Shown: positions 15,040 through 23,139, counted from the stretch's first letter. The stretch: 32,061 bases of DNA from Dehalococcoidales bacterium (GCA_028717385.1 JAQUNW010000012.1:1-32061), one strand, 5' to 3'. Notes: generated by a model from the letters alone, not told the origin. Program-made: numbers and translations.

Positions 15040-15540
15040 ATGACTGGCTTCTTATTGCTGGCGCATATTGCCATGCCGGGTATTTTTAGGCTATTATTAA
15101 CTATTCTTAAACCTGCTATTGACCTTGGTTACATCATGCATATTCTAGCCGTTGAATATTATTGTTTTATAGTACTGCTTTCTATATCCACTATTCAGGC
15201 TGCTTCCTCCTATAGCGGGATAAGTGGGATTACTTTTTTCCAAAGACGTGCATGGAACTATATGATATCTAGTGTTATTGCTATCCCATGCCTGGCGATT
15301 CTGTTAACATGGAACTGGCATAAACCCACCGGAGTAATAGAAGGAGCTGAACAATTTTACCTTTTCATGGCAGGAATTGTAAGTGCAATCGGGCTTACAA
15401 TTATTATTTCTTCTCTTGTCAATCACAGGCGTTTTAAGAACAACCAGGGCGACCTCGAAAGTGGCTTTGAAGCATTGAAAAACAGAACGTTTTTCCAGGC
15501 TGCCAGCCTACGCTTAAGGAGTTTAAAATGGCGTGGCTAG
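15040..15540 (+). CDS. Small integral membrane protein of unknown function
   Basis: 166 residues with four strongly hydrophobic segments: GFLLLAHIAMPGIFRLLL, HILAVEYYCFIVLLSIS, WNYMISSVIAIPCLAILLTW and FYLFMAGIVSAIGLTIIISS. A charged C-terminal tail follows, ending LRSLKWRG. I recognise no family. The start is unsure: the frame is also open from GTG 14992 and ATG 15016, both of which overlap the holA start region, and none has a clear ribosome binding site. The 3' end overlaps the PAP2 gene by 13 nt, so the two are probably translated together and may work together in the membrane. Confidence 0.65.
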   Translation: MTGFLLLAHIAMPGIFRLLLTILKPAIDLGYIMHILAVEYYCFIVLLSISTIQAASSYSGISGITFFQRRAWNYMISSVIAIPCLAILLTWNWHKPTGVIEGAEQFYLFMAGIVSAIGLTIIISSLVNHRRFKNNQGDLESGFEALKNRTFFQAASLRLRSLKWRG

Positions 15541-16115
15541 AGCTCGACCAAAACCTGTTTTTATGGATTAATGGCCTCAGCGGACGCTTCCCGATAATTG
15601 ACAATATTATTTCTGCTATAGCTAATGATTATTTCATAATTGTATTCTGCTGTATGATAATGATGGCTCTTTGGACAGGCATAAAAAATGCCGATAATCG
15701 CCGTCACATGCAAAAAGGAATCATGGTGGCTTCTTCTTCATTAGGTACTGCCCAGGGAATGGTAGAAATTATTAATAATTTTTGGCAACGCCCGCGGCCG
15801 TTTGAAGAGCTTGACGTCAATTTGTTGTTCTACCCACCCACCGATCCTTCTTTCCCCTCAAATTCTGCATCAGTACTGTTCGCAATGGCTTGGGGAATAT
15901 TTCTGTATGATCGCAAGGTGGGATCCGTCCTGCTGGCTATTGCTGCCAGCATGGGTTTTTCCCGAGTTTATGTAGGAATTCATTATCCACTGGATATAAT
16001 TGGAGGAGCAGCCCTCGGATTTTTGGTGGCATTATTTTTTACGATTGTTTTCAAACTTTTAAATCCACTGCTTGATCGTATTATTGACTTAATGCGCTTG
16101 TTTTTCCTGGCGTGA
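15528..16115 (+). CDS. PAP2-superfamily membrane protein with altered active site
   Basis: 195-residue polytopic protein related to undecaprenyl-diphosphate phosphatases of the BcrC type. Motif 3 is intact (S145-R146 ... H152 ... D156, SRVYVGIHYPLD) and the RPRPF of motif 1 is present. However, the first Lys of KxxxxxxRP is Asn (N83), and the PSGH of motif 2 reads PSNS, replacing the catalytic acid His with Ser113. Other membrane segments look normal. It may be a non-hydrolytic lipid-phosphate binder or use altered chemistry. ATG 15528 has AAGGAG 6 nt upstream and overlaps the preceding membrane protein gene. Confidence 0.85.
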   Translation: MAWLELDQNLFLWINGLSGRFPIIDNIISAIANDYFIIVFCCMIMMALWTGIKNADNRRHMQKGIMVASSSLGTAQGMVEIINNFWQRPRPFEELDVNLLFYPPTDPSFPSNSASVLFAMAWGIFLYDRKVGSVLLAIAASMGFSRVYVGIHYPLDIIGGAALGFLVALFFTIVFKLLNPLLDRIIDLMRLFFLA

Positions 16116-16130
16116 AACAAGTCTTGACTA

Positions 16131-16161
16131 TTGACATCTACGGTTGGGCTCCAGTTATACT
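16131..16161 (+). promoter_or_regulatory. Promoter of the DUF47-PiT operon
   Basis: Perfect TTGACA (16131-16136) and TATACT (16156-16161), 19 nt apart (or TTATAC at 18 nt). The predicted transcription start near 16168 is downstream of the TTG at 16164, so that codon would not be on the mRNA. The AAGGAGGT at 16178-16185 would be. Confidence 0.62.
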
Positions 16162-16193
16162 AATTGAACTTTTTGCAAAGGAGGTTTATTAAT

Positions 16194-16823
16194 ATATTTA
16201 AGTTTAGTCTAACTCCCCGAGAGGAAAAATTTTTTAACCTTTTTGAGGATAGTGCTACCAATCTGGTGGATATCGCCCAGGCGCTCAAGGATATGGTAAG
16301 TATGTGGAATTCTGTTGAAGAACGGACTAAAAAAATTGCCGACCTTGAACACAGGGGGGATAGTATCACCCACGAGATAGTTGCCCGTCTTCATCAGACT
16401 TTTATCACTCCTTTCGATCGCGAGGATATCGCTATGCTGGCACAATCCATGGACGACGTTGCTGATCTTATACATTCAGCAGCGGATGATATGAATCTTT
16501 ACCGCATAGGCAAACCTACCGAGCAGTCTATCGAACTGGCAGATATAATACTGCAGGGAGCCCTCGAATTGAAAAAGGCAGTTCCCCTGCTTCGCCGTCG
16601 GTCCGACCTGAAAACCATGTTGATTCACTGCGTTGAAATCAACCGCCTTGAAAACGTTGCCGATAGGGTATACAGACAAGCCCTGGCTGAATTGTTTAAC
16701 GACAGCACTGAAGCAATTCAGGTCATTAAATGGAGGGAAATATACCAGCATCTTGAAACTGCCACCGATCGCTGCGAAGACGTTGCCAATGTACTGGAAG
16801 GAGTAGCCCTCAAAAATGCCTGA
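16194..16823 (+). CDS. DUF47/PhoU-like phosphate transport accessory protein
   Basis: 209 residues if started at 16194. The helical PhoU-like family TIGR00153/DUF47 is recognised by the N-terminus FKFSLTPREEKFFNLFED, ADLEHRGDSITHEIVARLHQTFITPFDREDI, the DDVADLI repeat and the second-half ENVADRVYRQALAELF. These proteins accompany PiT transporters and probably regulate them. The reading frame has no ATG, GTG or TTG at the proper place. A perfect AAGGAGGT (16178-16185) is 8 nt upstream of an ATA codon, and family members begin right there (M-FKFSL). The only upstream option, TTG 16164, contains the ribosome binding site within the gene and precedes the predicted transcript start. An AUA start, or a G-to-A sequence error, is inferred. 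It overlaps pit by 8 nt. Confidence 0.85.
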   Translation: MFKFSLTPREEKFFNLFEDSATNLVDIAQALKDMVSMWNSVEERTKKIADLEHRGDSITHEIVARLHQTFITPFDREDIAMLAQSMDDVADLIHSAADDMNLYRIGKPTEQSIELADIILQGALELKKAVPLLRRRSDLKTMLIHCVEINRLENVADRVYRQALAELFNDSTEAIQVIKWREIYQHLETATDRCEDVANVLEGVALKNA

Positions 16824-17817
16824 TCCCTCCCTGGCAGCTTTGATAGTCATCATTCTGTTGGCTCTGGGGTTTGGGCTGGTTAATGGTTTCAATGATGCCG
16901 CAAATGCCATTGCTACCGTAGTAGGAACCCGAACACTAACTCCACAAAAAGCAGTCTTGATGGCTGCTTTCTTCAACCTTCTCGGCGCTGCTACAGGCTC
17001 TGCAGTAGCGATCACCATAGGTAAAGGAATCCTCGCACCGGAAGCCGTTTCATTTCAAACAGTAATCGCTGCCCTGGCTTCCGTTATTATATGGACAGGA
17101 ACCGCTACTTTTCACGGTTTGCCAGTCAGCCTGACGCATGGGTTCATCGCCGCTCTGGCCGCAGCCGGACTAGCCTCTTCCGGACCTTCAGCTGTAAACT
17201 GGAGTGTTATTACTACAGTTGCTTCAGCGGTAGGCATTGCGCCTCTACTGGGATTTATTGGCGGATTTGCAGTAATGATCGCACTGCTATGGCTCTTGAG
17301 GCGGACAGCGCCTGCAACAGTACAATCACACTTTGGTAAACTGCAAATACTATCAGCCGCATTCATGGCTTACAGCCATGGCAAAAACGATGGGCAGATG
17401 CCGGTCGGTATTATTACCATGGCAATGGTTTTCTACACTGGCACCGAAGCACTGTGGGACTCAATTCCGTTCTGGATAGTGCTTGTATCAGCTATGTCTA
17501 TCAGCACAGGAACCGCATTCGGTGGCTGGAAGGTCATTAAAACCCTGGGAATGCGAGTTACCACTCTACGCCCGGTTCATGGCTTTGCTGCAGAGGCTTC
17601 CGCAGCCACAGTAATAGAAATAGCCTCATTCCTGGGCATACCCGTTAGCACAACCCACTGCATCAGTTCTTCTATTATGGGGGTCGGGGCTACACGCCGT
17701 TTTTCAGCGGTACGCTGGGGTCTTGCCGGGAACATTGTTGCCGCCTGGGTTATCACCTTTCCGGTTTGCGGTGGTTTAGGGCATCTTTTTTCCTGGTTGT
17801 TGGGCTATATTTTCTAA
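16816..17817 (+). CDS. pit: PiT-family inorganic phosphate transporter
   Basis: 333-residue membrane protein. It has the two PiT repeats: GLVNGFNDAANAIATVVGTRTL near the N-terminus and the inverted second copy with AFMAYSHGKNDGQMPVGII and GIPVSTTHCISSSIMGVG. The first repeat also has HGLPVSLTHGFIAALAAAG. Cation-coupled (Na+ or H+) phosphate uptake is expected. The ATG at 16816 overlaps the DUF47 gene by 8 nt, with AAGGAG at 16798-16803, so the pair is translationally coupled. Its stop overlaps the gmk stop by 4 nt on the other strand. Confidence 0.93.
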   Translation: MPDPSLAALIVIILLALGFGLVNGFNDAANAIATVVGTRTLTPQKAVLMAAFFNLLGAATGSAVAITIGKGILAPEAVSFQTVIAALASVIIWTGTATFHGLPVSLTHGFIAALAAAGLASSGPSAVNWSVITTVASAVGIAPLLGFIGGFAVMIALLWLLRRTAPATVQSHFGKLQILSAAFMAYSHGKNDGQMPVGIITMAMVFYTGTEALWDSIPFWIVLVSAMSISTGTAFGGWKVIKTLGMRVTTLRPVHGFAAEASAATVIEIASFLGIPVSTTHCISSSIMGVGATRRFSAVRWGLAGNIVAAWVITFPVCGGLGHLFSWLLGYIF

Positions 17818-18422
17818 GCTTGGCGCTCTGAGCGCAACTTGAGTTTTTCAGACCTGATGATGGAAATTAAATCATCCACTGCCGCATCCACCTCGCCATC
17901 ACAATTAAGCACAACGTAATCAAAAAGGTGAAGCTGGCTAAATTCGGCACCGGCAGTCTTTAAACGCAGCTCAAGATCACTGACTGATTCTGTATTGCGT
18001 TTTCTCAAGCGGTATGAAAGGGCGGATGCATCAGGTGGAGTAACAAACACAAAGCAAGCTTCGGGCATGCTCTTTTTTATTGTAGCCGCTCCCTGTATAT
18101 CCACTTTAATAATCGCGTCCCTTCCCCTTTGAATAGACTGCGCAACCTGTTTTTTCGGAACACCATACCAGTTACCATATACTCTGGCATGTTCCAGTAA
18201 TTCTCCGTTTTCTATCATCTTCATAAAAACAGGCTCTGCCACGAAGTAATAATTGACACCATCAATTTCATAATCCCTGGGGGGACGGGTAGTTAGAGTA
18301 ATAATAAAATCTGCCGGCACATTGCGTTCCTTCATTCGGTTGAGCACGGTATCCTTGCCAGCTCCAGAAGGACCCGAGACAACTAAAACGATTGGCCGAT
18401 TGACGTAATCAAAGATGATGAT
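17814..18422 (-). CDS. gmk: Guanylate kinase with no canonical start codon
   Basis: About 200 residues. Gmk phosphorylates GMP to GDP. The open frame contains the P-loop VLVVSGPSGAGKDTVLNRMK, ITLTTRPPRDYEIDGVNYYFV, ELLEHARVYGNWYGVPK and IIKVDIQGAATIKKSM, all normal. The frame begins after an in-frame TAA (18423-18425) with three ATC codons (18414-18422), then FDYVNRPIVLVVSG. The first ATG, GTG or TTG is a GTG at 18345-18347, which would cut off the P-loop and inactivate the enzyme. So translation probably starts at one of the ATC codons, possibly coupled to remA, whose stop is 4 nt upstream; a frameshift or base error is the alternative. The coordinates give the maximal frame. Confidence 0.87.
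   Translation of the reverse strand: MIIFDYVNRPIVLVVSGPSGAGKDTVLNRMKERNVPADFIITLTTRPPRDYEIDGVNYYFVAEPVFMKMIENGELLEHARVYGNWYGVPKKQVAQSIQRGRDAIIKVDIQGAATIKKSMPEACFVFVTPPDASALSYRLRKRNTESVSDLELRLKTAGAEFSQLHLFDYVVLNCDGEVDAAVDDLISIIRSEKLKLRSERQA
17823..17848 (+). terminator. Weak hairpin after pit
   Basis: GCGCT/AGCGC (17823-17827 and 17831-17835) with a 3-nt loop, then a T5 run at 17844-17848 after an 8-nt gap. It sits inside the 3' end of gmk. It is the only terminator-like structure here and is weak. Confidence 0.25.
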
Positions 18423-18426
18423 TTAC

Positions 18427-18717
18427 CTACTTTCTGACTTTTTCAACCGCCTCAGGTTTGATTATAGTTCCACCACGCATAACCTGAACACGACCAGTGA
18501 TGGTTTCAGGAGCTAAGGCAGCCAGGACGATATGGTTACTCTCGGTAAAGATCACCGCTTTGGTCCTGCGACCGCTTGTCATATCTATCAACTTGCCATT
18601 GGTTTTGGCATCCTGAACAGCTCTTTTTATTGGCGCTGAACCAGGCGAAGCAATGGCGACAACTTTATCCATGGCCAAAACATTACTAAATCCAATGTGT
18701 ACCAGCTCTGCATCCAT
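18427..18717 (-). CDS. remA: RemA/DUF370 family regulatory protein
   Basis: 96 residues. It matches the DUF370 family: ELVHIGFSNVLAMDKVVAIASPGSAPIKRAV, then LIDMTSGRRTKAVIFTES and LAALAPETITGRV. In Bacillus RemA is a DNA-binding activator of biofilm matrix genes; elsewhere, as here, it sits just upstream of gmk in an operon, where its role is unclear. The ATG at 18717 has GAGG 8 nt upstream and gives the usual family N-terminus; the frame is open further upstream to 18786, but that lies at the -10 element. gmk follows 4 nt downstream. Confidence 0.88.
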   Translation of the reverse strand: MDAELVHIGFSNVLAMDKVVAIASPGSAPIKRAVQDAKTNGKLIDMTSGRRTKAVIFTESNHIVLAALAPETITGRVQVMRGGTIIKPEAVEKVRK

Positions 18718-18784
18718 TGATTTAACCTCACTCAGGATTATTAAAAGACTGCACGCTCCCCATTCGCGGTGAAACGGCTTAAAC

Positions 18785-18813
18785 ATTATACATTCTGCTT
18801 ACTGACGTAGCAA
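18785..18813 (-). promoter_or_regulatory. remA-gmk promoter
   Basis: Minus strand: TTGCTA (18808-18813), 17-nt spacer, consensus TATAAT (18785-18790). It predicts a leader of about 60 nt before remA. Confidence 0.6.
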
Positions 18814-18836
18814 TTAAGAAAAGATACCGGATTAAA

Positions 18837-18855
18837 ATAGTTGATAAATAACTAT
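18837..18855 (-). terminator. Weak AT-rich hairpin downstream of ychF
   Basis: ATAGTT/AACTAT stem of 6 bp with a 7-nt loop, followed on the minus strand by a short T run. It is 64 nt downstream of the ychF stop. The stem contains only two G-C pairs, so this is weak. Confidence 0.25.
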
Positions 18856-18918
18856 ATTTGAGCCTGCCCATTCAAACAGTAAGACAGGTGTGTTCTGAAT
18901 TGAGTTTCTCCTGATAAA

Positions 18919-20016
18919 TCAAACATTGAAAAGGAAGTTAATTACATCTCCATCCTGAACTATATAGTTCTTTCCCTCAACCCTGAACAACCCTTCTTTC
19001 CTGGCACCCGCATATCCGCCCAATCGGATCAGGTCGTCATAGTGGACCACCTCCGCGCGAATAAAGCCTCTTTCGATATCACTATGAATACGACCGGCAG
19101 CCTGCGGTGCATAGGTATTTAGTGGTAGCGGCCATGCCCTGCTTTCGTCTTCGCCAGTGGTTAAAAAACTGATTAGTCCCAGCAGGTCAAACGATGCCCT
19201 TATTACTTTTTGTAATCCCGGTTCCTTAATCTGAAATTCATCAAGAAACACTTGCCGGCTCTCTTCATCCAAGCCAGCCAGCTCCATTTCCAGCTTTCCG
19301 GCCAGTGCTACAATCCGATGGCCTTCATCCCCGAAACGGGAATCAAGCTGCTCTTCTAATTGTCTAGCTTCTCCCAATTGCTCCTCTCCGATATTCAACA
19401 CGGTAAGCAGGGGCTTCAAACTCAAAAACTGATAACTGGAAATCTTTTTCAGGTCCTCCTCACCGAGAGACTGACGTCTGACAGGAGTACCCGCTTCCAA
19501 TTCAAGTTTTATCTTTTCAAGAAGCACGGCTTCTCCTTCCAACATAGGCCGATCTGTAATCCGGGCGGCTTTAAGTTGGGCGGCAAGCTTTTCAAGACGT
19601 CTTTCAATAATTGCCATATCAGAGAAAGCCAGTTCGAGCTCCATAGCCTCAATATCACGGGCTGGATCAATACTTCCTTGAGGATGCGGCACAGATTCGT
19701 CCTTAAAAGCTCTGATGACGCATAAAAGAGCATCTGTAGCCCCAAGTCCCGAAAGGAGTTTTCCGCTCAAAGCAAAATCTTTGGCGGCATTTTTCAGACT
19801 TGCTCCTAAATCAACGTATTTAACCTCTCCATAGACAGCCTTTCTGGACTTGAACATCTCTTTCAAGCGGTCGACTCTGAAGTCAGGCACTCTAGCGATG
19901 CCAACATGTTCCTCTTGACGAGAACGACTGGTGTCAGCAGCCATGCTGGTAAGACAGTTAAAAATCGTAGTGCGCCCACTCATCTCAAGGCCTACGATAC
20001 CGATGTTCAAACTCAT
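18919..20016 (-). CDS. ychF: YchF/Obg-like ATPase paralogue with degenerate P-loop
   Basis: 365 residues, the standard YchF length. The C-terminal TGS domain is well conserved (YAPQAAGRIHSDIERGFIRAEV, GKNYIVQDGDVINFLFN), as is the helical insert. The G domain departs from the family: Walker A, normally GLPNVGKST, reads GLEMSGRTT (residues 9-17), with Arg15 in place of the invariant Lys. The switch II DxAGL reads DLGAS, and the following GEGLGN stretch is not preserved. YchF normally binds ATP and associates with ribosomes; this copy may bind nucleotide weakly or not at all. I keep the symbol as a family label. It is monocistronic, flanked by intergenic DNA on both sides. Confidence 0.82.
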   Translation of the reverse strand: MSLNIGIVGLEMSGRTTIFNCLTSMAADTSRSRQEEHVGIARVPDFRVDRLKEMFKSRKAVYGEVKYVDLGASLKNAAKDFALSGKLLSGLGATDALLCVIRAFKDESVPHPQGSIDPARDIEAMELELAFSDMAIIERRLEKLAAQLKAARITDRPMLEGEAVLLEKIKLELEAGTPVRRQSLGEEDLKKISSYQFLSLKPLLTVLNIGEEQLGEARQLEEQLDSRFGDEGHRIVALAGKLEMELAGLDEESRQVFLDEFQIKEPGLQKVIRASFDLLGLISFLTTGEDESRAWPLPLNTYAPQAAGRIHSDIERGFIRAEVVHYDDLIRLGGYAGARKEGLFRVEGKNYIVQDGDVINFLFNV

Positions 20017-20152
20017 TTTTTCAGCCTGTTTACAATATTTTATTGCCGGGTATAGTTAAAGCTGCCAGCCGATTTATGCTACATATCTCCAGGCTAATTT
20101 TACGCTGAAGCATCAGGTACTTCAACTGGCAGACGTTTTTTGCTGCCCACTA

Positions 20153-20181
20153 TTGACAGGACAGATATTAGAGCCTACAAT
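20153..20181 (+). promoter_or_regulatory. trkA-trkH promoter
   Basis: Perfect TTGACA (20153-20158), 17-nt spacer, TACAAT (20176-20181). The predicted leader before trkA is about 70 nt, with GGGGA at 20243-20247 as ribosome binding site. Confidence 0.75.
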
Positions 20182-20257
20182 GCTAGACTGCCAATCTGGG
20201 AGCAGATTCAAATTGCTGGTTTAGGCATGCGATGTGCTGATCGGGGATTTTATATAA

Positions 20258-21628
20258 ATGTATATTATTATTGCAGGTGGGGGAATTATCGGCACTCATA
20301 TAGCTTCTTTGTTAACTGAAGAAGACCATGAGGTGTTGGTAATCGATCAATCTTCCGAAATATTGGATAAAATCCGCAACCGCCTGGATGTAAAAACTAT
20401 CCTGGGTAATTCAGCAACCCCCAAAACGCTCAAGCAAGCCGAAGCAGAACGAGCTGACCTTGTTCTTGCGGTTACCAATAACGACGAGACTAATATGATC
20501 ACCTGCTTTATGTCAAAAGAGCTGGGAGCTACGACCACTGCCGCTCGTATCCGCAATCCCGATTTTTCCTATTATTTTATTGCCGGAGGCAAATCGCCAC
20601 TGTCACCCAGGCGTATTATACGCCCCAAAAAACTGGGCGTAGATGTTTTTATCAATCCGGAAATGACTGCAGCCCATGAAATTGTTGCGATTCTATCGAG
20701 CCTGTATTCTACACCAACAGAAAATTTTGCCGGCGGCTTGGTACAAATTCGCGAGTTTGGGGTAGAGGATGAGGGATTGATAGGGTTGAATCTAAGCCAG
20801 CTAATAGCCCGCTTGCCACATCCAGCAGTTATCGCTGCTCTTGTAAGGCAAGGAGAATTGTTAATACCAACCGGTCAAACAGTAATACAAAAAGAGGATA
20901 GTATTTACCTCGCAGCCGGCAAAGATTATATCGACGAGGTAGGAAAGATACTGAGTACTCCTCATCGACCGGCAAAGAGAATTGTCATACTTGGCGGAGA
21001 CCGGATTGGTCACCTTGCTGCTGAAGGGCTTTCACGCCGTGGGGCGAAGGTGAAACTCATCGAACCCGATATTCCCAGAGCTGAAGAATTGGCTTCAAAG
21101 CTGAATAATGTTGAAATCATCAATGGATCCGGCACAAACCGTGATTTTCTTATCGAGCTTGGGGTTCCCTCAGCAGATGCATATGTTTCTACCACTAACA
21201 ATGATGAGCTCAACATCTTAAGCGCTTTATTGGCAAAAAAATTGGGTGTACCGCGTTCGATGGTTATTATCAACAATGCTACTTATGTTCCGCTTGCAGA
21301 GGCGATCGGAATAGACGTTGCTGCTCTACCGACACTACTTGCTGCCGATGAAATCACACGCTTTGTGCTTCATGGCGGTGCTATTGCTACTGCTTTTCTA
21401 GAAGGAGATAAAATGGAAGCCGTCGAGTTCATGGCAAGCCCGACTGCTTCTATCACCAACCATCGGATAAACGAGGTTGGATTACCGGCTGAGGCTGTCG
21501 CAATAGCTGTATTAAAAGGCAATGACGTCTTATTACCACCAGGGGAAACCCTGGTAGAACCCGGAGATCACGTTATTATTACCGCTCCCATAAGCTCAAT
21601 ACGCGCAGTGGAGAAGCTATTTAAGTAG
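20258..21628 (+). CDS. trkA: Trk system potassium uptake protein TrkA
   Basis: 456-residue peripheral membrane regulator with duplicated RCK architecture. The first NAD-binding domain starts MYIIIAGGGIIGTHIASLL and has LVIDQSSEILDKI; then comes a TrkA_C domain (LIARLPHPAVIAALVRQGELLIPTG). The second NAD-binding domain is RIVILGGDRIGHLAAEGLSR with IEPDIPRAEELA, followed by a second TrkA_C domain ending DHVIITAPISSI. It binds NAD(H)/nucleotides and gates TrkH for K+ uptake. trkH follows after 5 nt, so they form an operon from the promoter at 20153. Confidence 0.94.
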   Translation: MYIIIAGGGIIGTHIASLLTEEDHEVLVIDQSSEILDKIRNRLDVKTILGNSATPKTLKQAEAERADLVLAVTNNDETNMITCFMSKELGATTTAARIRNPDFSYYFIAGGKSPLSPRRIIRPKKLGVDVFINPEMTAAHEIVAILSSLYSTPTENFAGGLVQIREFGVEDEGLIGLNLSQLIARLPHPAVIAALVRQGELLIPTGQTVIQKEDSIYLAAGKDYIDEVGKILSTPHRPAKRIVILGGDRIGHLAAEGLSRRGAKVKLIEPDIPRAEELASKLNNVEIINGSGTNRDFLIELGVPSADAYVSTTNNDELNILSALLAKKLGVPRSMVIINNATYVPLAEAIGIDVAALPTLLAADEITRFVLHGGAIATAFLEGDKMEAVEFMASPTASITNHRINEVGLPAEAVAIAVLKGNDVLLPPGETLVEPGDHVIITAPISSIRAVEKLFK

Positions 21629-21633
21629 CGGCC

Positions 21634-23088
21634 ATGAAGTTTAAGGTCGTCCTTCATTACCTTAGTCTGATTGTGATTGGTGTTGGCATAGCCATGCTGA
21701 TACCCTTGTTATTTTCTCTTATAACCAGCAGTGGTGGCACTATAGCTTTTACCGGTTCAGCAGCCTTTTGCCTGGCTGCAGGAGGAATCGCCAGGTTTCT
21801 CACCATCTCAAAAGAACACCAGCTTTCAGCACGCGAAGCTATTTTGCTGGTAGCTGGGGGGTGGGTAATTGCTTCTGCAGTTGGGGCTTTGCCTTATTAT
21901 CTGTCTGGCGCCATGCCATCTTATATCGACGCTTATTTTGAAGCCATGAGCGGCTTTACTACTACCGGTGCTACTATCTTAACCTCAATAGAAACACAGT
22001 ATCCGGGAGTATTACTCTGGCGATCGGTTACTCAATGGCTGGGCGGCATGGGAATAATTATGCTGTTTGTAGCCCTTTTTCCAGTTCTCGGTTTGGGCTC
22101 AGCTCATTTGATCGAAGCTGAAATGCCCGGTTCCCAACACGGTGAAAGATTGACCGCCCGCATTCGGGATAGCGCTAAAGCCCTATGGTTAATATACCTC
22201 GGCATGACGCTTTTAGAGTATATCATGCTCCGGTTCGCTGGCTTGATGCCTTTCGATGCAGTGAATATTACACTTACGACAATGCCAACCGGAGGATTCG
22301 CGCCCACAGATTTAAGCATAGCGTCATATAATAATGTCTGGGTTGAAATTATCGTCACAGTTTTTATGGTCCTGGCCGGAGTGAATTTTGGTCTTTACTA
22401 TTTTTTGTTCTTCAAAAGACAGCCAAAATATTTGTTAAAAAACACGGAATTCAGAGTATACCTCGCCATTTTGTTTTTCAGCGGTACAATCATAAGCTTG
22501 AACCTGCTTGGCCAGATGGGGCTTTCGCCCGGTGAAGCCTTGCGTTATGGAACTTTTCAAATTGTTTCTATTATGACAACTACTGGTTTTGCTACCACAG
22601 ATTTCAACCTCTGGCCGACCTTTTCCAAAGCTATACTCATGGTGTTAATGGTGGTTGGCGCCTGTGCTGGTTCGACTACCGGCGCTCTGAAAGTAATACG
22701 CATTGTAGTATTATTTAAATATATTCACCGACGCCTGTTAATGGTATTCAAACCAAACACTATAATACCAATTACAATTGACGAAAACACCCTGCCCGGC
22801 GATATACTATCACGCATCGTCAGCCTGGCATTGCTGTATGTCTTGCTAGCCGCGGCTGGTTTCATGGTAATGAGCGCGATTGGGCTTGAACCGATTACCG
22901 CTTTTTCGTCAGTAATTGCATGTATAGGAAACGTCGGCCCTGGTTTTGGGATGGTGGGAGCTGTTGAAAACTATGCCTTTATCCCCTTTGAAGGTAAAGC
23001 TGTACTAATCCTGCTCATGCTAGCAGGTCGTCTTGAGATTTTCACCATTTTAGTGCTTTTTATGCCCTCTTTCTGGCGCTGGCGTTAG
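21634..23088 (+). CDS. trkH: Trk/Ktr potassium transporter membrane subunit TrkH
   Basis: 484-residue polytopic protein with the four pore-loop repeats of the SKT superfamily. The first filter region is DAYFEAMSGFTTTGATIL; the others appear as NITLTTMPTGGFAPTD, FQIVSIMTTTGFATTD and SSVIACIGNVGPGFGMVG. WRSVTQWLGGMGIIMLFVALFPVLG is a TrkH hallmark. It forms the K+ channel-like pore gated by TrkA, encoded immediately upstream. Length is normal. Confidence 0.94.
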   Translation: MKFKVVLHYLSLIVIGVGIAMLIPLLFSLITSSGGTIAFTGSAAFCLAAGGIARFLTISKEHQLSAREAILLVAGGWVIASAVGALPYYLSGAMPSYIDAYFEAMSGFTTTGATILTSIETQYPGVLLWRSVTQWLGGMGIIMLFVALFPVLGLGSAHLIEAEMPGSQHGERLTARIRDSAKALWLIYLGMTLLEYIMLRFAGLMPFDAVNITLTTMPTGGFAPTDLSIASYNNVWVEIIVTVFMVLAGVNFGLYYFLFFKRQPKYLLKNTEFRVYLAILFFSGTIISLNLLGQMGLSPGEALRYGTFQIVSIMTTTGFATTDFNLWPTFSKAILMVLMVVGACAGSTTGALKVIRIVVLFKYIHRRLLMVFKPNTIIPITIDENTLPGDILSRIVSLALLYVLLAAAGFMVMSAIGLEPITAFSSVIACIGNVGPGFGMVGAVENYAFIPFEGKAVLILLMLAGRLEIFTILVLFMPSFWRWR

Positions 23089-23139
23089 TATACACAAACA
23101 TGGTTGTACTAACTCTTTCCTGCTAGTCAGCTGTTTTCC

